From Rhodocyclaceae bacterium (GTDB lineage Bacteria > Pseudomonadota > Gammaproteobacteria > Burkholderiales > Rhodocyclaceae), in NCBI GenBank assembly GCA_018262775.1, contig JADFDU010000019.1:1-43776 (forward strand): a stretch of 43,776 bases of DNA, in the 5' to 3' direction. The notes under the pieces are model-generated. The model searched no databases. It had not been told where the DNA came from and was given only the letters and a program-made list of their open reading frames with translations. Positions 26,855 to 34,484 of this stretch are shown here, one piece after another. A program made the translations under genes and the position numbers. Within the stretch, counting starts at the first letter, position 1; every line of letters begins with the position of its first letter.

Positions 26855-27199
26855 ATCATCCCCTCAATGTAAAAAAGAAGCCGGGCGCAAACAAGACGCG
26901 ATCGGTTGGCTCAGGACCGATCCCCGAAGGTAGAGGCATCCTGTCTTACGGGCGGCCGGCATTCGTGAAATCGTTGCAGTAACTGGTTTCCCGTCCCCGC
27001 ACCCATTTATTAGCAAGCTGCGTTCCAGCTAGAGATTTCCATTCAAAAACAAAGACTCAGCAAAAGTCAGTGGCGCCAGTACGGCGGCTGTCAAAGGAAA
27101 TATGTCTGGCGTGGACGACGGTGCTGCTCCATGCCACGCCTAATCTCTTGAGTTGTCTGAGAATTTTTTTGTCGTCGGGAAACGACAGGATTTTGCGTG
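26855..27199. other. 345-bp gene-free region between glrR and the small membrane protein gene
   Basis: No protein gene or known RNA recognised. Seen are: a perfect 7-bp inverted repeat GATCGGT/ACCGATC with 9-nt loop (26900-26922); one copy of the dispersed bipartite motif (27063-27086); and an inverted repeat TGTCGT/ACGACA (27170-27187) preceded by seven T. In the last, the T-run is on the wrong side for a terminator of either strand. The region lies downstream of glrR and upstream of the small membrane gene. A small RNA gene is possible, but I have no direct evidence for one. Confidence 0.45.
27063..27086 (+). repeat. Dispersed bipartite motif, copy 3
   Basis: A full match in the gene-free region downstream of glrR. 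Spacer GGCGCCAGT. Confidence 0.8.
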
Positions 27200-28573
27200 C
27201 TACGCCTTCTCGGACTTGAAGTGTGCCGGCGTGAGATTGTGTCGCTGCAGCAATTTGTAGAACTCCGTGCGGTTGCGCTGCGCCATGCGCGCGGCCTGGG
27301 TCACATTGCCATCGGTCGAGCGCAGCAGCCGCACCAGATAGTCGTGTTCGAAGGCGCGCCGCGCCTCGTCAAGCGACACCATCAGGGTATTGTCGTCGCG
27401 CAAGGCCTGCTGCACCAGCGAAGCCGGCACGACCGGGGAGGTGGACAGCGCCACGGACTGCTCGACGACATTGAGCAGTTGGCGCACATTGCCCGGCCAG
27501 GTAGCGTTGACCAGCAGTTCCATGGCGTCGGGCGCAAAGGTGCGCGCCGGCTTGCTGTAGCGCGCCGACAACTGCCGCACGAAATGCGCGCACAGCAGCG
27601 GAATGTCCTCGCGCCGCTCGCTCAGCGGCGGCAGCGACATGGAGACCACGTTGAGGCGATAGTAGAGATCGGGCCTGAAGGCGCCGCTACGGATGCTCTC
27701 CGAGAGATCGCGGTGGGTGGCCGAGACGATGCGCACGTCGATCGCCACCATTTCCGTCGAGCCCACCGGCCGCACGGTGCGGTCCTGCAGGGCGCGCAAC
27801 AGCTTGGCCTGCAGCGCCAGCGGCATGTCGCCGACTTCGTCGAGGAACAGCGTGCCACCATGCGCCGCCTGGAACAGGCCGCGATGGGCATAGAGCGCGC
27901 CCGAAAACGCGCCCTTGGCATGGCCGAAGAGTTCGCTTTCCAGGAGATGCTCGGGAATGGCCGCGCAGTTGACGGCCATGAACGGGCCTTTCGCGCGGCG
28001 GCTGGCAAAATGGATGGCCTGGGCAAGCAACTCCTTGCCACTGCCGGACTCACCGAAGATCAGCACGCTGGCGTCCGACCCGGCCACCAGTTTGGCCTGG
28101 CGCAGCACTTCTTCCATGCGCTGGCTGCGCGTAATGATGGCGGCACGCCACACCTCAGGGGCCCCCGCCGTTTCCGTGCCACCGGAGAACTTGAGCGCCT
28201 GCTCCACCTGGGCGAGCAAGTCCTTGCCATCGAAAGGCTTGGTGAGAAAGCTGAAAACGCCGCGCTGTGTGGCCGCCACGGCATCGGGTATCGTGCCATG
28301 CGCCGTCAGAATGATCACCGGCATCGTCGGCATGGCGGCATGAATGCGATCGAACAGCGCCATGCCGTCCATGCCCTCCATGCGCAGGTCGGTGATAACG
28401 AGTCGTGGCCGCGCCATGGCCAACTGGGCCAGCGCCTGCGCCCCGCTTTCTGCCGTCTGCACGGCATAGCCGGCGGCGCTCAGGCGCAGGGAAATCAGCT
28501 TGAGCAGATCGCGATCGTCATCGACGAGAAGAATGCTGGCAATGGTGGCAATGGTTACTTTTGCTTCGGTCAT
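27200..28573 (-). CDS. glrR: Sigma-54 dependent response regulator, GlrR/QseF family
   Basis: A 457-residue NtrC-type activator. The receiver domain (about 10-130) has ILLVDDDRDLL and the phospho-acceptor Asp in LVITDLRMEGMDG. The AAA+ sigma-54 activation domain (about 150-390) has the Walker A GESGSGKELLA, the sigma-54 contact loop GAFSGA (usual GAFTGA) and LFLDEVGDMPL (Walker B). A short helix-turn-helix of Fis type ends the protein (DGNVTQAARMAQRNRTEFYKLLQ). It is the last gene of the kinase-lipoprotein-regulator operon, which matches glrK-qseG-glrR of enterobacteria; there GlrR drives the GlmY small RNA, but that target need not be conserved here. It overlaps qseG by ATGA. Confidence 0.93.
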   Translation of the reverse strand: MTEAKVTIATIASILLVDDDRDLLKLISLRLSAAGYAVQTAESGAQALAQLAMARPRLVITDLRMEGMDGMALFDRIHAAMPTMPVIILTAHGTIPDAVAATQRGVFSFLTKPFDGKDLLAQVEQALKFSGGTETAGAPEVWRAAIITRSQRMEEVLRQAKLVAGSDASVLIFGESGSGKELLAQAIHFASRRAKGPFMAVNCAAIPEHLLESELFGHAKGAFSGALYAHRGLFQAAHGGTLFLDEVGDMPLALQAKLLRALQDRTVRPVGSTEMVAIDVRIVSATHRDLSESIRSGAFRPDLYYRLNVVSMSLPPLSERREDIPLLCAHFVRQLSARYSKPARTFAPDAMELLVNATWPGNVRQLLNVVEQSVALSTSPVVPASLVQQALRDDNTLMVSLDEARRAFEHDYLVRLLRSTDGNVTQAARMAQRNRTEFYKLLQRHNLTPAHFKSEKA

Positions 28574-29091
28574 TTTTTTTGTGTGCGCCGTCCGCGCAGG
28601 TTGCGCTCGATGGTTAACATGGCGTCCAGCTTCTGCTGCAGATCTTCGGCACGTTTTTGTTCCTTGTAGCGCTCGGCCACCAGCTTCTGCAGCAGGATGA
28701 TGAACTGGCGCCGGGGCGAATCGGCCGGCGCCTTGCGGCTGACAGCCCCATCGAGCAAGGCCAGAAGCCTGGCATCATCGCGCCAGCCCGCGCCCGGCAC
28801 GCACATCAGCAGGGCCAGGCGCAGGCGGCCCAACTCACTGCGGTCGCGGGCGAAAGACTGGCTGACGCCCTGATGTTCGCGCTTCAATTCTTCCGCTGGC
28901 AGACCGAGCAACTCCTGATAGTATGCCAGCAAGGCTGCGACTTCCGCATTCTCCTGCATGTAATCCGTGGCGGGCGCGGGTGCCGCTGCGGGCACGGGCG
29001 CGGGCCCAACCGCGTCGGGTGCCACCGCGGGAAGCCAGGCGCAGCCTCCCAGTGCCACCGCCACCGCCGCGCTCCACAATAGCCTCGCCAT
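28570..29091 (-). CDS. qseG: QseG/YfhG-like outer-membrane lipoprotein between kinase and regulator
   Basis: A 173-residue putative lipoprotein. The N-terminus is MARLLWSAAVAVALGGCAWLP, a signal peptide with lipobox LGGC. The mature part is Ala/Pro-rich, then helical (ENAEVAALLAYYQELLGLPAEELKREH and a coiled C-terminus ending RGRRTQKK). It sits exactly where qseG (yfhG) lies in enterobacteria, between sensor and regulator, and has similar length and topology. In Escherichia coli QseG stimulates the kinase. Sequence similarity is modest, so the name rests largely on context. Start ATG 29091 overlaps the glrK stop by one base, and its stop overlaps glrR. Confidence 0.8.
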   Translation of the reverse strand: MARLLWSAAVAVALGGCAWLPAVAPDAVGPAPVPAAAPAPATDYMQENAEVAALLAYYQELLGLPAEELKREHQGVSQSFARDRSELGRLRLALLMCVPGAGWRDDARLLALLDGAVSRKAPADSPRRQFIILLQKLVAERYKEQKRAEDLQQKLDAMLTIERNLRGRRTQKK

Positions 29092-30512
29092 CAATTCTTC
29101 TTCCCCCAGTTGAGCGGCAGCATGACGCGGAAATGCCCACCCTTGCTTGCCTCGATGACTTCGATCTTGCCGCGATGCGCCAGGACATACTCCTTGGCAA
29201 TGGCCAGGCCCAGACCGCTACCCTTGACCGTGCCGCGCCGCGCGCGTGTGCCGCGGAAGAAGGGCTCGAATACACGCTCGCGTTCCTCGGCGGCAATGCC
29301 GGGGCCCTCGTCAGCAACATCGAGCACCGCCCGCCCGTCGTACTTCTCCAGCGTCAGGCGCACGACACCCTCGCGCGGAGAAAACTTGATGGCGTTGGTG
29401 ACGAGGTTGTCGACCACCACGCGCAGCTTGTCGGCATCGCCCTCCACCAGCACCGGCGTCATCGTACGCTCGAAGCGAATGGCGCGCGCCGCGGCCACCA
29501 GGCGGTGCGTGCGCAGCACCTGCGTGCACACCACGTCGAGCGCCACCGGCTGCGGATCGATGCTGCTGGCGGCAAAACCTGCCTGCTGAAAGTTGATCAA
29601 CTCCTCGATCAGTTGCTGCAGGCGGCGGCTGTTCTGGTCGATGATGCCGATGATGGTTTTCTGCTGCTCGTTGAGCGGCCCCGGCACGCCTTCGCCAAGA
29701 AGCTGCGCGCCCTCGCGGATCGAGGTCAGCGGCGTTTTCAGGTCATGCGACACGTGCCGCAGGAAACGGTTCTTTTGTTCTTCCAGCTCCGCCAGCCGGC
29801 GCCGCAGCCAATCGAGCCGGCGTCCAAGGTAGGCGAGATCCTGCGGGCCGGAAACCGTGACCCCGTCTGTGTAATCCGCACGGCCGATGGTGCGAATGGC
29901 GCGATCGACCTGCTGCAACTGGCTGGAGATGATGGCGCGAAACCACAAGGCGATGGCCAGTGCTACCGGAATCGCTGCCAGCAACTGCCACATCAGGGTG
30001 CTGCGCGCATCCAGTGCCATGGTGCGCAAGCGCGCGATCTCGACATCGATGAGGCGGCCGCTGGCCGCCAGGACGCCGCGCACCTGTTCGGCGAAGGCGG
30101 AGAATTCCTCCGCGGATACCGGCGCTCCTTCATCCAGGGCTTGCAGCAGCCTGGTCTCGCGCGCCAGCACGGCGTCCAGCTTGGCACGCCCGTCTGCGTC
30201 GAGGGGCAAGCGTGAATAAACCTGTGCCGCCTGCACGAATTCGCCACGCAGGCGGCGGTAATCCTCAAGCAAGCCACGATCCCTGAGAACGAGGTACTGG
30301 CGCAAGGCACGCTCCATGCCGGTCAGCGTTTCCCGCATCTCGCGGCTGGCGCGCGTCACCTCGGCCGCCTCGCGCACTGCCAACTCGCTTTGCTCCGCCA
30401 GACTTTGCACGTTGAAGGCGGCATTGCCCAGCGCGAAGACCAGCGGCAGCGACACCAAACCGAAGCCGATGAGGATCAGGCGCAGGAACGATTTCGGGTA
30501 GAGACGGCTCAC
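29091..30512 (-). CDS. glrK: Sensor histidine kinase, GlrK/QseE family
   Basis: A 473-residue membrane kinase. Helix 1 (LRLILIGFGLVSLPLVFALG) and helix 2 (LLAAIPVALAIALWF) bracket a periplasmic helical sensor of about 150 residues; a HAMP linker follows. Catalytic boxes are RHVSHDLKTPLTSIREG (H box with the phosphorylated His), VVDNLVTNAIKFSP (N box), DEGPGIAAEER (G1) and GSGLGLAIAKEYV (G2). It is the first gene of an overlapping three-gene operon and presumably phosphorylates the GlrR-like regulator. The start codon is GTG at 30512, giving MSRLYPKSFLRLIL. In enterobacteria the system responds to envelope and cell-wall precursor status; the ligand here is unknown. Confidence 0.93.
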   Translation of the reverse strand: MSRLYPKSFLRLILIGFGLVSLPLVFALGNAAFNVQSLAEQSELAVREAAEVTRASREMRETLTGMERALRQYLVLRDRGLLEDYRRLRGEFVQAAQVYSRLPLDADGRAKLDAVLARETRLLQALDEGAPVSAEEFSAFAEQVRGVLAASGRLIDVEIARLRTMALDARSTLMWQLLAAIPVALAIALWFRAIISSQLQQVDRAIRTIGRADYTDGVTVSGPQDLAYLGRRLDWLRRRLAELEEQKNRFLRHVSHDLKTPLTSIREGAQLLGEGVPGPLNEQQKTIIGIIDQNSRRLQQLIEELINFQQAGFAASSIDPQPVALDVVCTQVLRTHRLVAAARAIRFERTMTPVLVEGDADKLRVVVDNLVTNAIKFSPREGVVRLTLEKYDGRAVLDVADEGPGIAAEERERVFEPFFRGTRARRGTVKGSGLGLAIAKEYVLAHRGKIEVIEASKGGHFRVMLPLNWGKKN

Positions 30513-30516
30513 TCGG

Positions 30517-30522
30517 TATAAT
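30517..30522 (+). promoter_or_regulatory. Possible -10 box for folA
   Basis: A perfect TATAAT in the 51-bp divergent gap between glrK and folA, 41 bp before the folA ATG. The -35 region at the right spacing is poor, so this is a modest candidate. Confidence 0.4.
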
Positions 30523-30563
30523 CTCGCGGCTTCGACAGTTTGCTTTTTTACGATATCACATCG

Positions 30564-31070
30564 ATGGAATCCACCCTTAAAACCCGAATTTCAATCATCG
30601 CCGCTGTTGCCGATAACGGCGTCATCGGCAGCGACAATACCCTGCCCTGGCGGCTGCCCGAAGACCTCAGGCGCTTCAAGGCGCTGACGCTGGGGCACCC
30701 TGTCGTCATGGGCCGCAAAACCTACGAGTCGATCGGCCGCCCCTTGCCGGACCGGCGCAACATCGTCATCTCGCGCAATGCGGCGTTCTCAGCGGAAGGC
30801 TGCGAGACTGCGGCGTCCCTCGATGCCGCACTCGCCGCTTGCACTGGCACGACGGATGAGGTCTTCGTCATCGGCGGTGAGCAAATCTATGTGGCCGCGA
30901 TGGCGCATGCCGAACGCCTTTACCTCACGGAAATTAAGGCCGGATTCCAGGGAGATGCGTACTTTCCCGGGTTCGATCGCAACACCTGGCGCGAAACGGC
31001 ACGCGAAGCCGGCCGCACGGAAAGCGGCATTGATTTCGCGTTCGTCGTCTACGAGCGGATTCAGTACTGA
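30564..31070 (+). CDS. folA: Dihydrofolate reductase
   Basis: A 168-residue NADPH-dependent enzyme reducing dihydrofolate to tetrahydrofolate, needed to recycle folate after ThyA. Motifs: ISIIAAVADNGVIGSDNTLPWRLPEDLRRFK (substrate Asp/Glu site in LPEDL), HPVVMGRKTYESIGRPLPDRRNIVISR, and FVIGGEQIYVAAM. I chose ATG 30564 (MESTLKTRISII); an upstream ATG at 30540 adds eight residues of less likely sequence. The 3' end overlaps the end of the convergent fecR gene by 10 bp. It is not next to thyA, unlike many genomes. Confidence 0.96.
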   Translation: MESTLKTRISIIAAVADNGVIGSDNTLPWRLPEDLRRFKALTLGHPVVMGRKTYESIGRPLPDRRNIVISRNAAFSAEGCETAASLDAALAACTGTTDEVFVIGGEQIYVAAMAHAERLYLTEIKAGFQGDAYFPGFDRNTWRETAREAGRTESGIDFAFVVYERIQY

Positions 31071-31843
31071 TATGCGCCAGGCAGGCGCTGTCCTTGCGGA
31101 GGCGGGTGGGGAGAAAGAATATGCGGGTCATCCCCCACGCTGAATCCCGGCGGTGCCGCCGGCGGGAGCGTGCCCTGCAGCGGCTGCGGGCCGGCGCCGA
31201 GGAAGACCGGCGCCGTATCGATGTCCTTGATGTAGGCGGATTGGCCGGCGCCGATGACCAGGCAACCGCCACTGTTGCAGGCTTCCACCGCTCCTTGGTC
31301 CGTATTCACCGTGACGCTGTTGCCGTAGGCCACGGAATAGATCGTGCCGCGAATGCCGATGGTCGCCACCGCCGTATCCAGCCGATAGGCCTTGCGCTCC
31401 TTCTTGCCGATGGCGCCGGTGATGGTACGCAAGGCACCCTTGAGCAGGCTGAAGAAGCCCTTCTCGCTGCCGTCGGCCTGCCCCTTGAATTCGTACGCGT
31501 CGATGCGGAACTGCGTCTGCGGCTGCAGCGAGACCATGGCGCCGTCGGTGAAGCGCAACTGGGCGCGGCCGCTACCAGTATCCACCGTCTCGCCGGGACT
31601 GACTTTTTCCCCTCGCGACAGCGGCCGTCGCGTACCATCCGCCCTCACGGCGGCAACCTCGCCGACGGCGAAGTCGACCTTGGCGGCCTCGGTGGCCTCA
31701 GTGGCCTTGGTGGCCTCAGTGGCCTTGGTGGCCTCAATGGCCTCGGTAGCAAATGCGACCCCCATTCCAAGACACGCCCACAGAAGCCCGCCAGCGATAC
31801 TATTCCGGAGAAGCCGCGAGTGCGGTGAACATTCTCTTAACAT
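31061..31843 (-). CDS. Exported FecR-domain protein (first paralogue)
   Basis: A 260-residue protein with an N-terminal hydrophobic export signal (LLWACLGMGVAFA), a short (TxA)n repeat, and one FecR domain (about 60-200). It contains DTGSGRAQLRFTDGAMVSLQPQTQFRID, GFFSLLKGALRTITG, TAVATIGIRGTIYSV, and a conserved pair of cysteines in ACNSGGCLVI. The tail is Pro/Gly-rich and ends PGAYQY. There is no TonB or anti-sigma transmembrane arrangement as in true FecR, so it is probably a periplasmic or surface protein. The domain is clearly paralogous to the FecR barrel protein at 36782-38203, but it lacks the C-terminal barrel. The start at 31843 has no strong ribosome site. Function unknown. Confidence 0.85.
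   Translation of the reverse strand: MLRECSPHSRLLRNSIAGGLLWACLGMGVAFATEAIEATKATEATKATEATEAAKVDFAVGEVAAVRADGTRRPLSRGEKVSPGETVDTGSGRAQLRFTDGAMVSLQPQTQFRIDAYEFKGQADGSEKGFFSLLKGALRTITGAIGKKERKAYRLDTAVATIGIRGTIYSVAYGNSVTVNTDQGAVEACNSGGCLVIGAGQSAYIKDIDTAPVFLGAGPQPLQGTLPPAAPPGFSVGDDPHILSPHPPPQGQRLPGAYQY
31583..31606 (-). repeat. Dispersed bipartite motif, copy 4
   Basis: AAAGTCAGT-N9-ACGGTG inside the first fecR gene, sense strand, one mismatch in the second half. Spacer CCCGGCGAG. Confidence 0.65.
31685..31747 (-). repeat. 9-bp coding tandem repeat, seven units, in the first fecR gene
   Basis: Seven consecutive units of GGCCTyrrT on the plus strand, encoding Thr-x-Ala triplets (x = Glu, Lys) or an Ile variant on the minus strand, right after the signal peptide. 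Units differ at positions 6-8, so the array is older or constrained rather than freshly expanded. Confidence 0.85.
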
Positions 31844-31861
31844 AAGATCATTCTAGCGCAT

Positions 31862-32569
31862 ATGCCTCCAATCGCGAGCGAAGGTTTGTCTGGTGCCATG
31901 AAGCCTGGCGGGACAAACGGCATCATCGTCATGGGATCGTTCAGGTCCGGCACCTCCCTCACCTGCCGGATCCTTTCAATTCTGGGCGTCGACTTCGGTC
32001 CGTCGGCGAGGATGCTCAAGCCCGATCTGTTCAACCCGCGCGGTTATCTGCAGCGCGCCGACGTGAGGATGGCAAACAACCGCCTGATTCGTTCGACTGG
32101 CTCCTGCCTGTCCTGGCCCGACCACCCGCAGCGCCTCGCCGACAGCGGCGATCTGCACGTCCTGGCGGCGCCTGATCTGGCGTGGCGCGAGCGCTGTTCT
32201 TTGTGGGGTATGAAGGATCCGCGTTTCTGTGCCACGCTGCTGGCCTGGTTGAAATCCTGCGCAATCGATAGCGGCAGCATACGGATCGTACACGTATCGC
32301 GGAACCCCGAAGACTGTGCCAGAAGCATGTACGCGATGCCGGAGCTGGCGAAGCATCTGCGCCCGGCCACACTACCTTCTGCCAGAAGGACGATCGGGCG
32401 CTATGTCGAATTGGCGGCGTGGCACGCTGCGCATTCCGGTCAGCACGTGTTTCCGCTGGCCTACGAAGATCTGCTGTCAATTCCTCATGAACGCATCGCT
32501 GCCTTGGCGAACTTCGTCGGCTGTAGGAAAGGTACGCAAATCGAGGCCGCCATTCGACTCATGGCATGA
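31862..32569 (+). CDS. Sulfotransferase-family P-loop protein
   Basis: A 235-residue protein. IIVMGSFRSGTSLTCRIL is a PAPS-type phosphosulfate-binding loop, and IVHVSRNPEDCARSMYAM is the 3'-phosphate-binding Arg...Ser motif. PRGYLQRADV and WGMKDPRFCATLLAW are typical of the short bacterial sulfotransferases often found in cell-surface polysaccharide or glycoprotein regions. Substrate unknown; it would transfer sulfate from PAPS in the cytoplasm. The start is uncertain: ATG 31862 has no ribosome site, while ATG 31898 (MKPGGTNGIIVMG) has a weak GAAGG. The gene is divergent from the first fecR with only 18-54 bp between starts. It is followed by a GNAT gene 25 bp on. Confidence 0.82.
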   Translation: MPPIASEGLSGAMKPGGTNGIIVMGSFRSGTSLTCRILSILGVDFGPSARMLKPDLFNPRGYLQRADVRMANNRLIRSTGSCLSWPDHPQRLADSGDLHVLAAPDLAWRERCSLWGMKDPRFCATLLAWLKSCAIDSGSIRIVHVSRNPEDCARSMYAMPELAKHLRPATLPSARRTIGRYVELAAWHAAHSGQHVFPLAYEDLLSIPHERIAALANFVGCRKGTQIEAAIRLMA

Positions 32570-32594
32570 AGGTCATATCGGGCTAGGAAAAAAC

Positions 32595-33080
32595 ATGGGC
32601 AATATCGTCATACGCAAGATGCACGAAGCGGACCTTCCCGCCTGCATGGCCATCCTCGCGCGATGGAACATGGCGCCGCGCCCGGCGTCGGCGGACAACC
32701 CCGATCCCGAGCGTTCCGGCATCGAAGTCGATAACGGCTTCGTCGCGGAATCAGCGGGGCGCATCGTCGGCACTTGCAGCTACATTGTGCACAGCCCGGA
32801 ACTGGCGGAAACCGCCAGCCTCGCCGTGGATCCCGATTTCAAGGGTGGCGGTGTAGGTTTCCTGCTACAGCAGGCGCGGCTCGAAGAAATGCGTCAGCGC
32901 GGCATCCGCTGCGTACGCACCGAAACCGATCGCCCCGACACCATCCGCTGGTACGTCGAACGCTTCGGCTACCGCATCGTCGGCACGAACCCCAAGAAGC
33001 ATGCATTCAGCCTGGCGAATGTCGATCGCTGGACGGTGCTGGAACTGGAATTGATTTCAGCCCGGAATGCGCAACGCTGA
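32595..33080 (+). CDS. GNAT family N-acetyltransferase
   Basis: A 161-residue acetyl-CoA-dependent acetyltransferase. The fold is visible as IVIRKMHEADLPACMAI (strand 1 and helix 1), VDNGFVAESAGRIVGTCSY, the LAVDPDFKGGGVGFLLQQARLEEMRQRG motif A (Q/R-x-x-G-x-G/A variant KGGGVG), then YVERFGYRIVGTNPKKH. The acceptor cannot be predicted. The start at ATG 32595 has an AGGAAAA ribosome site. It lies 25 bp behind the sulfotransferase gene, so they form a two-gene unit. Its stop is followed directly by a copy of the dispersed bipartite motif and then the convergent PaaK-like gene. Confidence 0.88.
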   Translation: MGNIVIRKMHEADLPACMAILARWNMAPRPASADNPDPERSGIEVDNGFVAESAGRIVGTCSYIVHSPELAETASLAVDPDFKGGGVGFLLQQARLEEMRQRGIRCVRTETDRPDTIRWYVERFGYRIVGTNPKKHAFSLANVDRWTVLELELISARNAQR

Positions 33081-33088
33081 AGGGTCTG

Positions 33089-33112
33089 AAAGTCAGTCGC
33101 TGCAAGACGGCG
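33089..33112 (+). repeat. Dispersed bipartite motif, copy 5
   Basis: A full match that almost exactly fills the 33-bp gap between the GNAT stop and the convergent PaaK-like stop. Spacer CGCTGCAAG. Confidence 0.85.
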
Positions 33113-33113
33113 A

Positions 33114-34484
33114 TCAGACTACCCGCGAGACGAAATCCTCGTACTTCCCGCCGACGCTGCGCGCAATCGCGTCTACCCGAATCCATCTGAAGCGAAAGGC
33201 ATGGCCAAAGCGCTCGGCCAGCAATCGTTCGAGGCGGGCAATCTCGTCGGCGGCAAGTGGTCGCTCCATGACGTAGTTCACGTCGAGGCTGCCGCTTTCG
33301 GTTTGCGTCACCTGGAACTGCTTGATCGGCGCAACCGAGTGCCACATCGACGCCGGCATGCTCGGCCAATGCTGCTGCCCGTCCGGCAGCACGAGCATGT
33401 TGCGCCGGCGCCCGTGGATGCGCGCCAGCACCGGCAGGCCGCGCCCGCAATCGCAGGGTGCGCCCAATTCGGCGTAGTCGCCGAGTTCGTAGCGGATCAG
33501 CGGCATGGCGAAGTTGTGCAGGGTGGTGACCACCACCCTGCCCGTCTCGCCCGGCTTGCAGGGCTTGTCGGCCTCGTCGAGGATTTCCACCAGCAGGTTT
33601 TCGGCCTGGACGTGGTAATGCTCATGGTTAGGGCACTGCAGGGCGATGTTGCCCGCCTCCTCGCAACTGTAGCCATCCGCCACCTCGACGCCCCAGGCTT
33701 GCCGCACCCGCTCGCGCAGGTCCGGCCGCAGCGCCTCGCTGTAGCTGCGCGCCTGGCGCAGCCGTGGCAGGCGGATGCCACGTTTCAAACTCGACTCGGC
33801 CAGGGCATGCAGGTTGCTGGCGTGGGTAACCAGATAATCCGGATCCTCGCGCAGCAGCCAGTCGAGCTGCCGGTCGACATCGGTGCGTACGTTGAGCGTC
33901 GCACCCGGTCCGGTGCGGAAGACCGCTGCCGCCGGCAGGCCCCAGTCGGGCCAGCGGCCTTCGTCCACCTTGATGCGGATGGCGGCCAGCTTGCCGCTGA
34001 AGTCCCGCTGCTGCCACAGGTGCTCGCGCAACGTCAGCGCGTTCCAGAAGAATTGCGTCACCGCCGTTTGCAGAAAACGTACCGGCATGCCGGTCGATCC
34101 CGAACTCTGTCCCTCCACGACAGCGCCATGTCCCGGCGGCGGAGCGGTGCTGCGCAGCGCATCGAACTCCGCCTGCAAGACCTTGCGCGTGAGCAGCGGC
34201 AGGGTCTGGAACGCCTCCCAACCGAGGCCGTCGATATCCACGCCGCGCAGGGTGTCGGTGTAATGCGGCACGGTCGACTGCACATGACGCAGCAGGAGTC
34301 TCAGTTGCCCAAGCTGGCGTTCGCGCAGCTGCGCCTCCGGCAGCCATTGGGAATGTTCCATCTGGAAAAGCAGCGCCTGCAGATGCGCCGCGACATCGGC
34401 GCCGATGGCCGGCCAGCCGATGCCGGCGACCACGCTGCGCACCTCGGCATCGCTGCGGTTACTGCTGTGGTCGGCGCGGTTCAT
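33114..34484 (-). CDS. PaaK/CapK-like adenylate-forming enzyme
   Basis: A 456-residue protein of the phenylacetate-CoA ligase (PaaK/CapK) branch of the ANL superfamily, which activates a carboxylate as an acyl-adenylate. Seen are VVEGQSSGSTGMPVRFL (P-loop), YSCEEAGNIALQCPNHEHYHV (the PaaK-type second motif with a Cys/His-containing loop), GRVVVTTLHNFAMPLIRYELGDYAEL and the CDCGRGLPVLARIHGRRRNML segment near the C-terminal hinge. Close relatives sit in polysaccharide or aminoacyl-modification clusters rather than in phenylacetate degradation. No paa genes are nearby. It overlaps the upstream SPINDLY gene by ATGA, so it should act in the same process. The acid substrate is unknown. Confidence 0.85.
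   Translation of the reverse strand: MNRADHSSNRSDAEVRSVVAGIGWPAIGADVAAHLQALLFQMEHSQWLPEAQLRERQLGQLRLLLRHVQSTVPHYTDTLRGVDIDGLGWEAFQTLPLLTRKVLQAEFDALRSTAPPPGHGAVVEGQSSGSTGMPVRFLQTAVTQFFWNALTLREHLWQQRDFSGKLAAIRIKVDEGRWPDWGLPAAAVFRTGPGATLNVRTDVDRQLDWLLREDPDYLVTHASNLHALAESSLKRGIRLPRLRQARSYSEALRPDLRERVRQAWGVEVADGYSCEEAGNIALQCPNHEHYHVQAENLLVEILDEADKPCKPGETGRVVVTTLHNFAMPLIRYELGDYAELGAPCDCGRGLPVLARIHGRRRNMLVLPDGQQHWPSMPASMWHSVAPIKQFQVTQTESGSLDVNYVMERPLAADEIARLERLLAERFGHAFRFRWIRVDAIARSVGGKYEDFVSRVV

Noticed and set aside
27163..27187. Hairpin with T-run resembling a terminator
   Set aside because: The T-run precedes the hairpin on plus and becomes an A-run after it on minus, so neither orientation makes an intrinsic terminator.
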